Assembly: GCF_005048155.1 (NCBI RefSeq)
Contig: NZ_SUMB01000003.1
Location: 744,001-808,000 of the forward strand
Length of the DNA stretch: 64,000 bases
Direction of reading: 5' to 3'
Source: Streptomyces piniterrae
Lineage (GTDB): Bacteria > Actinomycetota > Actinomycetes > Streptomycetales > Streptomycetaceae
Shown: positions 35,177 through 42,998 of the stretch, one piece after another
How positions within the stretch are numbered: the first letter of the stretch is position 1
Layout: each line of letters starts with the position of its first letter
Translations under genes and position numbers: made by a program
Notes under the pieces: model-generated
What the model was told of the DNA's origin: nothing
What the model saw: only the letters and a program-made list of their open reading frames with translations
The model's database searches: none

Positions 35177-35217
35177 GCGTCGTCTTGTCCTGACCCGGTA
35201 CGGCGCGTCTCGTCGGG
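35177..35217 (-). ncRNA. Guanidine-III riboswitch aptamer
   Basis: On the minus strand, 38 bases upstream of the SMR exporter ATG, the leader contains CCCGACGAG, then GCGCCGTACC, then GGGTCAGGACAAGACG. This matches the ykkC-III/guanidine-III consensus closely; the GTCAGGACAAGACG core agrees base for base with the Thermobifida fusca riboswitch as I recall it. The first pairing is CCCG with CGGG, a compensatory change from the remembered CCGG/CCGG, which supports folding. One C-A mismatch appears in the second stem. It should turn exporter translation on when guanidinium binds. Confidence 0.9.
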
Positions 35218-35244
35218 TTCTCCCGAGGCTAGCAAAGGGCACAC

Positions 35245-35278
35245 AAAACGGGCGGTGACCTCGGTCACCGCCCGTTTT
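35245..35278. terminator. Strong terminator hairpin (16-bp stem with T/A tails)
   Basis: AAAACGGGCGGTGACC and GGTCACCGCCCGTTTT pair perfectly around a two-base loop. It follows the stop of the GroES-like gene (minus strand) and separates it from the guanidinium exporter transcript. The flanking A and T runs make it work in both directions. Confidence 0.9.
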
Positions 35279-35326
35279 CGCGGGCTCCGCGGATCTCTAC
35301 CGCTCTCTGCAGATCGCTACAGATCG

Positions 35327-35677
35327 CTACAGATACAGCCCCGTCGCGTCCTCGGCGCCCTCCAGCCGCTCCGCGGCCACCGCGTGCAGATCGCGCTCCC
35401 GCATCAGCACATACGCCACGCCGCGCACCTCGACCTCGGCCCGGTCCTCCGGGTCGTACAGCACCCGGTCGCCCACCTCGACGGTCCGCACGTTCTGCCC
35501 GACCGCGACCACCTCGGCCCAGGCCAGGCGGCGGCCGACCGCGGCGGTCGCCGGGATGACGATGCCCCCGCTGGAGCGACGCTCGCCCTCGGGGATGTCC
35601 GTCCGGACCAGCACACGGTCGTGCAGCATCCGGATCGGCAGCTTGTCGTGGGTGTCCTTGGTGTTATTCGGGCTCAC
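35327..35677 (-). CDS. GroES-family protein without a GroEL partner
   Basis: Small beta-barrel protein of about 116 residues. It has the GroES fold signature (IRMLHDRVLVRTDIPEGERRSSGGIVIP, given as MLHDRVLVRTD and RRSSGGIVIP) and a later GDRVLYDPEDRAEVEVRG. The usual mobile loop IVLPDTAKEKP-like segment is replaced by ATAAVGRR, so GroEL binding is uncertain. No groEL lies next to it. The GTG at 35677 is preferred; an in-frame ATG lies five codons upstream. Neither start has a clear ribosome-binding site, and a TACGGT that could be a -10 box sits just before the GTG. It is conserved among Streptomyces, from memory. Confidence 0.75.
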   Translation of the reverse strand: MSPNNTKDTHDKLPIRMLHDRVLVRTDIPEGERRSSGGIVIPATAAVGRRLAWAEVVAVGQNVRTVEVGDRVLYDPEDRAEVEVRGVAYVLMRERDLHAVAAERLEGAEDATGLYL

Positions 35678-35700
35678 GGCATGACCGTACATGCCCGGCG

Positions 35701-35852
35701 CGGCGCCCCGCGTCGTGGTGGACCGGGGCGGGAGCCGCGGTCGGCTGCGGCCAGAGAAAACACATCAACCACGCCACCGCCCGGCGCCCCGCGTCGTGGT
35801 GGACCGGGGCGGGAGCCGCGGTCGGCTGCGGTCAGTGAGAACACCTCAGCCG
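35701..35852. repeat. 81-base tandem duplication at the DUF3618 gene end
   Basis: A segment starting CGGCGCCCCGCGTCG at 35701 recurs at 35782. The first 50 bases are identical and the next 20 are similar. The second copy carries the last codons and stop of the DUF3618 gene; the first copy carries a matching TCA (stop complement) at the same place. It is a recent duplication of the gene's 3' end and flank. Confidence 0.9.
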
Positions 35853-36169
35853 CGGCGCCGCTTGGCGCGGCGCAGCGTCAGCAGGCCGACCGCGGCGACA
35901 CCGATCAGCGCCACCGGAACGATTCGCTCCAGCCGGGGCGTCCCGTCCTCCGTCACAAAACGGTCGCGCACGTCCGACACCGCCCGGTTGGCGGCCACAT
36001 ACGCCCGCCCCGCGGTGCGGTCCACCACCGCCGCGGCCTTCGCCTTCGCATCGCCGATGATCGTCTGCGGGTGCAGTCGCACACCGATCTCGTCGAGCGT
36101 CACGGCGAGATCCTGCCGCCTGCGGGCGATGTCCGCCTCGATCTGCGCAGGGGTCCTGGCTTCCGACAC
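35846..36169 (-). CDS. DUF3618 small membrane protein
   Basis: Protein of 107 residues. The N-terminal DUF3618 helix is ARTPAQIEADIARRRQDLA followed by TLDEIGVRLHPQTI. Alanine-rich helices (AKAKAAAVVDRTAGRAYVA) and one C-terminal membrane segment (IVPVALIGVAAVGLLTLRRA) with a basic end follow. DUF3618 proteins are often seen with phage-holin-like and phasin-like partners; the function is unknown. The start is the GTG at 36169 behind GGAGG. It is divergent from bcp. Its last codons lie inside a tandem duplication. Confidence 0.8.
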   Translation of the reverse strand: MSEARTPAQIEADIARRRQDLAVTLDEIGVRLHPQTIIGDAKAKAAAVVDRTAGRAYVAANRAVSDVRDRFVTEDGTPRLERIVPVALIGVAAVGLLTLRRAKRRRG

Positions 36170-36440
36170 CGCGCTGCCTCCGTCGTCTCGGGCCGATGCG
36201 TACGAGGACGCGGACCGCGACCGGCCGCCGTCCTCCCGTACGGAACCGGCCACCGTGTCCATGCCGATTCGTGATGGACAGTCTGTCAGCTCGTGTCCGG
36301 GCGCGCCCCACAGCACCCCCGTTTCGCGCACCGGCGGCGCCCCCGGCACCATGCCGCGGCCCGGCTGCGTAATCTCGGGGCAGACGGATCCCCGCAGATC
36401 CCGCGCGTTCCCCGCGACCGACCACAGAGGAGAGCCATCC

Positions 36441-36908
36441 ATGAGTGAGCGACTGCAGACCGGCGACGCCGCACCCGCCTTCACCCTCCCCGACGCGGAT
36501 GGCAAGCAGGTCTCGCTCGCCGACCACAAGGGCCGCAAGGTCATCGTGTACTTCTACCCGGCCGCCCTGACCCCCGGCTGCACCAAGCAGGCCTGCGACT
36601 TCACCGACAACCTCGACTTCCTGGCCGGCCACGGCTACGACGTCATCGGCATCTCCCCCGACAAGCCGGAGAAGCTCGCCAAGTTCCGGGAGAAGGAGGA
36701 CCTCAAGGTCACGCTGCTCGGCGACCCGGACAAGAAGGTCCTGGAGGCGTACGGCGCGTTCGGTGAGAAGAAGCTGTACGGCAAGACCGTCACCGGCGTG
36801 ATCCGCTCGACCGTCATCCTCGACGAGGAGGGCAAGGTCGAGCGGGCGCTGTACAACGTCAAGGCCACCGGCCACGTCGCCAAGATCATCAAGGATCTCG
36901 GCCTGTAG
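36441..36908 (+). CDS. bcp: Thiol peroxidase of the Bcp/PrxQ type
   Basis: Cytoplasmic peroxiredoxin of 155 residues that reduces peroxides using thioredoxin. The active-site motif is LTPGCTKQACDF: peroxidatic Cys47 and resolving Cys52 in the same helix, the PrxQ arrangement. The fold is complete (KVIVYFYPA before, IRSTVILDEEGKVE after). The ATG at 36441 follows GAGGAGAG. It stands alone, divergent from a DUF3618 gene. A dispersed intergenic repeat follows its stop. Confidence 0.93.
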   Translation: MSERLQTGDAAPAFTLPDADGKQVSLADHKGRKVIVYFYPAALTPGCTKQACDFTDNLDFLAGHGYDVIGISPDKPEKLAKFREKEDLKVTLLGDPDKKVLEAYGAFGEKKLYGKTVTGVIRSTVILDEEGKVERALYNVKATGHVAKIIKDLGL

Positions 36909-36970
36909 GGAGCGAACGACCCCCCAGGGGGCGGCCCACAGGGAACGCCCCCCAGGGAACGCCCCGTCGG

Positions 36971-37102
36971 GGAATACCGCCCCGCGCCCCCACGTTGTGG
37001 ACCCGCAGGGGGCCCTCGCGACCCCTAGGGGATCTGTTCGACCACCCCCTAGGGGAAACCCCCGAGAAAAGCCCCCCGAGGACGCGAGCCACCCCCTAGG
37101 GG
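36971..37102. repeat. Dispersed intergenic repeat, copy 1, with three CCCCTAGGGG palindromes
   Basis: After bcp. The core (36971-37058) contains CGCAGGGGGCCCTCGC, CCCCTAGGGG (37022-37031), TCTGTTCGA and CCCCTAGGGG (37046-37055). A further CCCCTAGGGG is at 37093-37102. A close copy lies after pncB at 53557-53645. The 36909-37142 gap holds nothing else. Confidence 0.85.
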
Positions 37103-37142
37103 CACGCCCCCCTCGCCCCCCAGAGGCACACCGGCTCGCCCG

Positions 37143-38420
37143 CTAAGGGCACGCCCCCTCGGGGACCGGTGCCATCGACGTCCGGTCCGGCAGTTCCAGT
37201 ACGGCCTCGGCGCCGCCCTCCGCGGCGGCGCCGAAGTCCAGTCGCGCCCCGAGGACCTCGGCCTGACCCGCCGCGATCGTCAGGCCCAGGCCGTGCCCGG
37301 TGCCCCGCTCGGGTGCCGCCGTACGGAACCGGCGCGGCCCCTCCGCGCACAACTCCGCCGGATAGCCGGGGCCGTGGTCCCGCACCACGATCCGTGCGCC
37401 CTCGACCACCACCTCTATCGGCGGCTTGCCGTGCTTCGCCGCGTTCGCCAGCAGATTGACCAGCACCCGCTCCACCCGCCGCCGGTCCGTCTCCACGATC
37501 CGCGGCTCGCCCTCCACCGCCACCGACACCTCGGACACCCCCCGCTGACGGGCCGCCCGCTGCACGATCCCGCGCACCAGCGACGGCAGCTCGCAGGCGT
37601 CCAGATCCGCCCGCTCCACACCGGCGTCCAGCCGGGACACCTCCAGCAGGTCCTCCACCAGCCGCCGCATCGCCTGCGCCCGGTCCTGCACCAGCTCCAC
37701 CGCACGCGGCTGCGGCAGCAGTTCCGCCGCGGCCACCAGTCCGGCCACCGGCGTCCGCAGCTCATGCGCCACATCCGCGGTGAACTCCCGCTCCGCCTCC
37801 ACCCGGGCCGCCAGCGACGTCGCCATGTGATGCACGCTGCGCCCCAACTCGGCCACCTCGTCGCGGCCGTTACTGGCCAGCGCGTCCGCGTCCGGCGTCT
37901 CGCCCGCCGCGATCCGCCGCGCCGCCGCCGCGCTCAGCCGCAGCCGCCGCGACAGCCGCTGCGCCACGAACCACGACACCACCGCCATCAGCAGGACGGT
38001 GCCGCACCCGGCGATCAACAGCGCCCGGTCCAGGGCGAGTTGGGCCGGATCGTCGTCCGGGTACGCCGCCGACACCGACAGCGACCGCATCGGCCCGTCC
38101 GCCTCCGGACCGGCGCTGACACCCGTCGCCGCCCACACCCGCGGATCCTCGCCGCCGCTGACATACGTCCCGGAGCGGCCCTTGAACACCGCCTCCCGCA
38201 GCGGCAACGGCAGCGTCGCGTCGTTCAGCTGCGCCCCCAGCACCAGCTTGGCGTCCCGCTCGTAGATCTGCAGCGCGGAACTCAGGCGGTCGTCCTGATA
38301 CGCCCGTGCCGACCGTTCCCGCTCGGCATCGGCGATGTGGTGCACGGCGAACCCGAGCACCACCACGGCCAGCGCCGTCACACATGAAATGGCCAGGGCG
38401 ATCCGGCCTCGGATGCCCAT
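37143..38420 (-). CDS. HAMP-domain sensor histidine kinase, no response regulator nearby
   Basis: Membrane sensor kinase of 425 residues. Two membrane helices (about 6-28 and 132-152) enclose an extracytoplasmic domain. A HAMP segment (about 155-205) leads to the phosphoacceptor DVAHELRTPV (His219). The ATP-binding domain has the N-box NLLANAAKHG (322-331), the G1 box RDHGPGYP and the G2 box GTGHGLGLT. The ATG at 38420 overlaps the stop of the preceding secreted-protein gene by one base (TGATG), so translation is coupled. No response regulator is encoded next to it on either side. Confidence 0.9.
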   Translation of the reverse strand: MGIRGRIALAISCVTALAVVVLGFAVHHIADAERERSARAYQDDRLSSALQIYERDAKLVLGAQLNDATLPLPLREAVFKGRSGTYVSGGEDPRVWAATGVSAGPEADGPMRSLSVSAAYPDDDPAQLALDRALLIAGCGTVLLMAVVSWFVAQRLSRRLRLSAAAARRIAAGETPDADALASNGRDEVAELGRSVHHMATSLAARVEAEREFTADVAHELRTPVAGLVAAAELLPQPRAVELVQDRAQAMRRLVEDLLEVSRLDAGVERADLDACELPSLVRGIVQRAARQRGVSEVSVAVEGEPRIVETDRRRVERVLVNLLANAAKHGKPPIEVVVEGARIVVRDHGPGYPAELCAEGPRRFRTAAPERGTGHGLGLTIAAGQAEVLGARLDFGAAAEGGAEAVLELPDRTSMAPVPEGACP

Positions 38421-38926
38421 CACGCGAGGTTGTACATCTCCGTCGTGTCCCCGAGCGGGGTCGAGCCCTCGTACGTCACCTCGAGCCCGGTGAAGGCCCG
38501 CCCGCCCTTGACGGGCTCGGCGCCGTAGAGCCGGAACGTCGCCGGGAACCCGGCATCCACCCCGGCGCCCGCCGCGGTCTTCTCGACCTGCACCACGCCG
38601 GTGCCCTCCGCCTCCTGGGAGCCATAGCGGTCCCAGGTGATCTCGGTGGCCACCATCCCGGCGTCCGCGCAGGCCAGCGTGATCACCTGCGGCTTGATCA
38701 CCGGCTCGCCCATGCCGCAGTCGCGTACGCCCGGCAGGCCCCCCGAGGGCTTGCCGGGCGACTTCACGTCCTGCACCGCCGCGGTCTTCGGCGCCGAGCC
38801 CACCGCCGACGCGCGATCCGACGCCTGACTGAACCACACCCCGCCGGCCGCCAGCGCCGTCACCACGACGAAGGCCGCCAGAGCGGTACGCCCACGAGCC
38901 CAGCGGGCCCCAGCGCGGTCGGTCAT
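38420..38926 (-). CDS. Secreted or membrane-anchored hypothetical protein linked to the kinase
   Basis: Protein of 168 residues with an N-terminal helix (GRTALAAFVVVTALAAGGVW) as signal or anchor and an extracytoplasmic region with two Cys (VRDCGMGEP and ITLACADAGM) that may pair. I do not recognise a family. It is the first gene of a two-gene unit with the histidine kinase (TGATG overlap), so it may shape or deliver the signal seen by the sensor. The ATG at 38926 follows GAGGAG. Confidence 0.75.
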   Translation of the reverse strand: MTDRAGARWARGRTALAAFVVVTALAAGGVWFSQASDRASAVGSAPKTAAVQDVKSPGKPSGGLPGVRDCGMGEPVIKPQVITLACADAGMVATEITWDRYGSQEAEGTGVVQVEKTAAGAGVDAGFPATFRLYGAEPVKGGRAFTGLEVTYEGSTPLGDTTEMYNLA

Positions 38927-39290
38927 CACGTACTCCTCCCGGGGCTCCCACCCCGTACCCCCACCAGCTCTTCGGCGACTCACCGACAGCTCTTCTACGG
39001 AAAAGTGCGGAATCGACAGGTCCACTCTCTCTTCCTCGCGACACAGCCTGATTGCCCGAATCCTTCGGTGACCGCGCGGCTGTGTACCAGTCCTGTAACA
39101 AGCGCCCTCCCGGCCCTAGCGGACCCCCAGGACAGGCCCGTTGCGCCGCGGAGCGGTCGACACCCCGCCCTTGCGCGCATACGTGCGACCAGGTAACCGG
39201 TTCGGGTGGAAACGCGCCCGCTTTCGGCATCTTTTGCGTGCCTTGACCTCTTCAAGGGGATTAATGCGGGAAGAGCGTTGGGAGAGTGAT
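38927..39290. other. 364-base divergent gap
   Basis: Between the kinase operon (minus) and the next secreted-protein gene (plus). It holds TTGACC at about 39243 and the GGGAG leader of the plus-strand gene. I see no supportable gene, hairpin or repeat. Confidence 0.5.
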
Positions 39291-39791
39291 ATGCGCTACA
39301 CCGTCAGCACACGCCGCTCCGCGGCCGCTGGCGGCTTTTGCGTTCTGCTGCTGCTCGCGCTGCTGGCACTGCTGCACACCGGAATCGCCACCGACTCCTC
39401 CCTCGGACCGGACTGCGACCGCAGCACCTGCCCGACCCATGCCGGCGCCCCCGCGGCGTCCGCCCCCGCCGTGTCCGTCCGCGCGCCATCTGTCCGCGCG
39501 GCGTCCGTCCCGGCCGTGTCCGCCGCGCCCCGAAGGCCCTGCGCCGGCACGGATCCGGAACTGACCTCGACCGGAAGCACCAAGAAGCATCCGGGCAGCG
39601 GCGCCCGGCGCATCGCCCACGCCTCGGCCTGCCACCTCCGCCACCACGTCCCGACCGGGGCCGGCGGCAAGGCGATCGGGGACTCCCCCGCCGAGCACAC
39701 CATCGCGGCACCGGGCGACGCCCGCCACTGGGCCGTCGTCACGGCCCCCGCCGCCGAACCCGCACAGCGAACGGTCGTCCTGCGCTGCTGA
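39291..39791 (+). CDS. Membrane-anchored hypothetical protein
   Basis: Protein of 166 residues with one N-terminal helix (GGFCVLLLLALLALLHTGIA) and an outward part with four Cys (GPDCDRSTCP, RPCAG, SACHLRHH). A short Ser/Val/Arg repeat (VSVRAPSVRAASVPAVSA) links the two halves. No family is recognised. ATG at 39291 follows GGGAGA. It is followed by another small hypothetical gene on the same strand. Confidence 0.65.
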   Translation: MRYTVSTRRSAAAGGFCVLLLLALLALLHTGIATDSSLGPDCDRSTCPTHAGAPAASAPAVSVRAPSVRAASVPAVSAAPRRPCAGTDPELTSTGSTKKHPGSGARRIAHASACHLRHHVPTGAGGKAIGDSPAEHTIAAPGDARHWAVVTAPAAEPAQRTVVLRC

Positions 39792-39896
39792 TCTGACCCG
39801 GCCGCCGCATCCGCCTCCCTCCCCCAGCGGGGCCGTGGGGCACCGGCGGCCTGCCGTCATCCGCACTCGGGACTTCCACACCGCAGGAGATTCGGC

Positions 39897-40223
39897 ATGC
39901 CCATCGACGTCTTCGCCGCCCTTGGCGCGCTCGTACGCGCCGAGGCCGCCCGCACCACACCGAAACCCCCGGCCCAGCGCAGCACGCCGGAGTCCACGAC
40001 CCCACACACCGACGACACGACGGCGGGGAGCGCGGACGTCCCGGCGCCCGCAGCGTCCGAAGAGACCGCCGGGAGCGAAAAGACCGAAGGAGGCGAGGAG
40101 ACCGGAGAATCCGAAGAACCCGGAGCGTCCGAGGAGCCCGGCTCCGACGCGCCGCCTCCGTCCACCGGGCGAAAACACCTGCTCGCCAGGCTCTTCCGGA
40201 GGCTGTCCGCGCTCTTCGACTAG
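39897..40223 (+). CDS. Small hypothetical protein with an acidic centre and basic tail
   Basis: Protein of 108 residues. A short N-terminal segment (MPIDVFAALGALVRAEA) is followed by a Thr/Pro-rich and then strongly acidic stretch (EETAGSEKTEGGEETGESEE) and a basic, amphipathic end (RKHLLARLFRRLSALF). It has no Cys and no membrane helix. The ATG at 39897 follows GCAGGAGA, which argues for a real gene. The function is unknown. It lies just upstream of tRNA-Leu. Confidence 0.6.
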   Translation: MPIDVFAALGALVRAEAARTTPKPPAQRSTPESTTPHTDDTTAGSADVPAPAASEETAGSEKTEGGEETGESEEPGASEEPGSDAPPPSTGRKHLLARLFRRLSALFD

Positions 40224-40346
40224 CGCCGACTCCTACCGGATCGCTCAACTCCGGTCGGATACGCCCCACTTCAGGCGCAGGCCGCGGCACCTCCCGCGGC
40301 CCCCGCGTCCCTGATATGACGAGCCCGCTACTATGACAGTCGTCGA

Positions 40347-40430
40347 GCGGCCGTTGCTGAATAGGTATAAGCGAGGGTTTTAGGTGCCCTTGGGAGAAAT
40401 CCCATGTGGGTTCGAGTCCCACCGGCCGCA
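40347..40430 (+). tRNA. tRNA-Leu (anticodon UAG)
   Basis: Eighty-four bases fold as a class II tRNA. The acceptor stem GCGGCCG pairs with CGGCCGC plus A. The D stem is GCT/AGC. The anticodon stem is AGGGT/GCCCT around the loop TTTAGGT, giving anticodon UAG. A long variable arm (TGGGA, GAAA loop, TCCCA) and the T arm (GTGGG, TTCGAGT, CCCAC) complete it. The 3' CCA is not encoded. A TACTAT -10 box lies at 40329-40334. It reads leucine CUA/CUG codons and is not bldA, which reads UUA. Confidence 0.95.
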
Positions 40431-40445
40431 CTGACCATGGAAACG

Positions 40446-40480
40446 AAGGGCCGGCCCGCGGAGTTCGCGGGCCGGCCCTT
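40446..40480. terminator. Terminator hairpin after tRNA-Leu (15-bp stem)
   Basis: AAGGGCCGGCCCGCG and CGCGGGCCGGCCCTT pair perfectly around GAGTT, with a T after the right arm. It serves the tRNA and, in reverse, the convergent rdgB gene that ends at 40501. Confidence 0.9.
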
Positions 40481-40500
40481 TGTCGTACAGATGCCCGGGT

Positions 40501-41142
40501 TCAGCCCAGCAACTCCGCCACGACCGGCGCCAACGCCCGGAACGCCTGGCCCCGGTGGCTGATCGCGTTCTTCTCGGCGGGGGTCAGTTCGGCGCAGGTA
40601 CGGGTCTCGCCGAGGGGCTGGAGGATGGGGTCGTAGCCGAAGCCGCCGGTGCCGCTGGGGGTGTGGCGGAGGGTTCCTTCGAGTTTGCCCTCGACGACGC
40701 GCTGGGTGCCGTCCGGGAGCGCGAGCGCGGCGGCGCAGGCGAAGTGGGCGGCGCGGTGTGCGTCGTCGATGTCGGCGAGCTGGGCGAGCAGGAGCGACAG
40801 GTTGGCCTGGTCGTCGCCGTGCTTGCCGGCCCAGCGGGCGGAGAAGATGCCGGGGGCGCCGCCGAGGACGTCGACACAGAGTCCGGAGTCGTCGGCGACG
40901 GCCGGGTGGCCGGTGGCCCTGGCCAGGGCATGCGCCTTGAGCAGGGCGTTCTCGGCGAAGGTGACGCCGGTTTCCTTGACGTCCGGGATCTCGGGGTAGG
41001 CGTCGGCGCCGACGAGTTCGATACCGAGGCCGGCGGCTTCGAGGAGGGACCGGAGTTCGACGATCTTGCCGGTGTTGCGGGTGGCGAGGATGAGGCGGCG
41101 GGGGGACGGGGCTGCGCCGTGCCCGGCGGTCTGAGGCTGCAT
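40501..41142 (-). CDS. rdgB: RdgB/HAM1 non-canonical purine NTP pyrophosphatase
   Basis: Cytoplasmic house-cleaning enzyme of 213 residues that hydrolyses dITP, XTP and similar to the monophosphate. Family motifs are LATRNTGKIVEL (residues 19-30), FAENALLKA (62-70), VADDSGLCVDVLGGAPGIFSARWAG, split here as VADDSGLCVD and GIFSARWAG, and GFGYDPIL with SHRGQA near the end. The start is the ATG at 41142. It belongs to a minus-strand series with a lipoprotein gene and rph; rph-rdgB is a conserved pair. Confidence 0.93.
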   Translation of the reverse strand: MQPQTAGHGAAPSPRRLILATRNTGKIVELRSLLEAAGLGIELVGADAYPEIPDVKETGVTFAENALLKAHALARATGHPAVADDSGLCVDVLGGAPGIFSARWAGKHGDDQANLSLLLAQLADIDDAHRAAHFACAAALALPDGTQRVVEGKLEGTLRHTPSGTGGFGYDPILQPLGETRTCAELTPAEKNAISHRGQAFRALAPVVAELLG

Positions 41143-41150
41143 GGGAGCGA

Positions 41151-41567
41151 TTATCCCGGGGTGCAGATCTTGGTCATGTCGCCGGCCGCGTCGGAGATGG
41201 GCTTGAGGTCCGGGGCCTGCGCGTTGTCGATGTCCTTGCGGGCGTCCTTGACGCCGGTGTTCATCTTGTTGATGGCCTTGGAGAGCTCGGGGTCGTCGGT
41301 GGACTTGCCGACCTTGTCGAGGTTCCGGTCGATGGCGTCGAGGGCCTGCTTGGCTTCCTGCGGGTTGTCGAGGGAGCTGCCGACGGCCTGCTGGAGTTTG
41401 CCGACGCTGTCGACGATCGCGTTCGCGGTGTTGGCGCAGTCCATGGCCTTGCTGACGGCTCCGCAGCCCGAGAGCAGCGGTATCGCGAGCGCGCCGGCGG
41501 CGAGCGCGGCGAAGGCGGCGGTGGCGGGGCGGCGGTGCGGGAACTGACGGTGCGTACGCGGAGCCAT
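41151..41567 (-). CDS. Hypothetical lipoprotein between rph and rdgB
   Basis: Secreted lipoprotein of 138 residues: basic n-region, hydrophobic core (TAAFAALAAGALAIPLL) and lipobox LSGC (Cys35), followed by a helical, charged domain (LDNPQEAKQALDAIDRNLDK) ending KICTPG. Function unknown. The ATG at 41567 lies behind AGGAGAGG. The eight-base gap to rdgB suggests they share a transcript with rph upstream. Confidence 0.75.
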   Translation of the reverse strand: MAPRTHRQFPHRRPATAAFAALAAGALAIPLLSGCGAVSKAMDCANTANAIVDSVGKLQQAVGSSLDNPQEAKQALDAIDRNLDKVGKSTDDPELSKAINKMNTGVKDARKDIDNAQAPDLKPISDAAGDMTKICTPG

Positions 41568-41701
41568 CGGGTGGTTCCTCTCCTTGGTTGTGCGCGGGCA
41601 AAGGAACAAACGCGCGGCGCCCTGCTTTGGTTGCCGGGGCGCCGCGGTCGGGGGTGGGAATCGGACGGCGGGGGACGGAACGGGCAGTCCCGTCCCTGCC
41701 G

Positions 41702-42433
<732 letters not shown>

Positions 42434-42468
42434 GGCGTAGAGACTATCTGCAATATCCGCGATGCCGA

Positions 42469-42511
42469 GGGCCCCGTTCCGGTACGGGTCAGGGGGTCCG
42501 GAACGGGGCCC
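42469..42511. terminator. Terminator hairpin after nagF
   Basis: GGGCCCCGTTCCGG and CCGGAACGGGGCCC pair perfectly (14 bp) around a 15-base loop. It lies downstream of nagF (minus strand) and separates it from the rph promoter. Confidence 0.8.
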
Positions 42512-42527
42512 GAGTGGGCTGGTCAGC

Positions 42528-42761
42528 TCACATCATGTCTTCGATTTCGGCGGCGATCGGGTCGGCGTCGGTGCCGATGACGACCTGGATCGCGGTGCCC
42601 ATCTTGACGACGCCGTGGGCGCCGGCGGCCTTGAGGGCGGCCTCGTCGACGAGGGAGGCGTCGTTGACCTCGGTGCGGAGACGGGTGATGCAGCCCTCGA
42701 CCTCTTCGATGTTGTCGAGTCCGCCGAGCCCGGCGACGATCTTCTCAGCCTTGCTGGCCAT
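42528..42761 (-). CDS. nagF: PTS EIIB component for N-acetylglucosamine
   Basis: Cytoplasmic phosphotransfer protein of 77 residues. The phosphorylated Cys is Cys24 in EGCITRLR, the EIIB motif of the glucose/GlcNAc PTS family. It passes phosphate from EIIA to the incoming sugar. The two free-standing EIIC permease genes lie divergently next to it, and the trio matches S. coelicolor nagF-nagE1-nagE2 (SCO2905-2907) as I recall. ATG at 42761 follows GGAG. The 237-base gap shared with nagE1 holds a DasR-type box. Confidence 0.92.
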   Translation of the reverse strand: MASKAEKIVAGLGGLDNIEEVEGCITRLRTEVNDASLVDEAALKAAGAHGVVKMGTAIQVVIGTDADPIAAEIEDMM

Positions 42762-42915
42762 GTCCACTCCTGCTTGTCTCGGCCGCCGGCGATCCCGCCG
42801 AGCGGTTTTCACACGGTAACGCACGTTTAGCCCAACTATGTGGGCGCTTGACCGCTCTCTACCGAAGGATGGCGAGCACCCGGAGTGTGCTCCGGGAGGC
42901 CGGAACCGCACCACG

Positions 42916-42931
42916 AGTGGTCTACACCACC
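42916..42931. promoter_or_regulatory. DasR-type dre box between nagF and nagE1
   Basis: AGTGGTCTACACCACC matches the dre consensus AGTGGTCTAGACCACT at 14 of 16 positions. It lies 68 bases upstream of nagE1. A GACCA half-site follows at about 42936. Confidence 0.8.
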
Positions 42932-42998
42932 AGTAGACCATCAGTATGCGGCAAGCATCGGACCGGTTGTCGACGGGCCGACCGCCTGGAGGACAGGG

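Noticed and set aside
35701..35852. The 81-base duplication considered as an insertion-sequence target duplication.
   Set aside because: It contains no open frame or inverted ends of a transposon, and is a plain head-to-tail copy.
40347..40430. tRNA-Leu considered as bldA or as a prophage attachment site.
   Set aside because: The anticodon loop TTTAGGT gives UAG, not UAA, and no integrase or repeated tRNA end is seen in the window.
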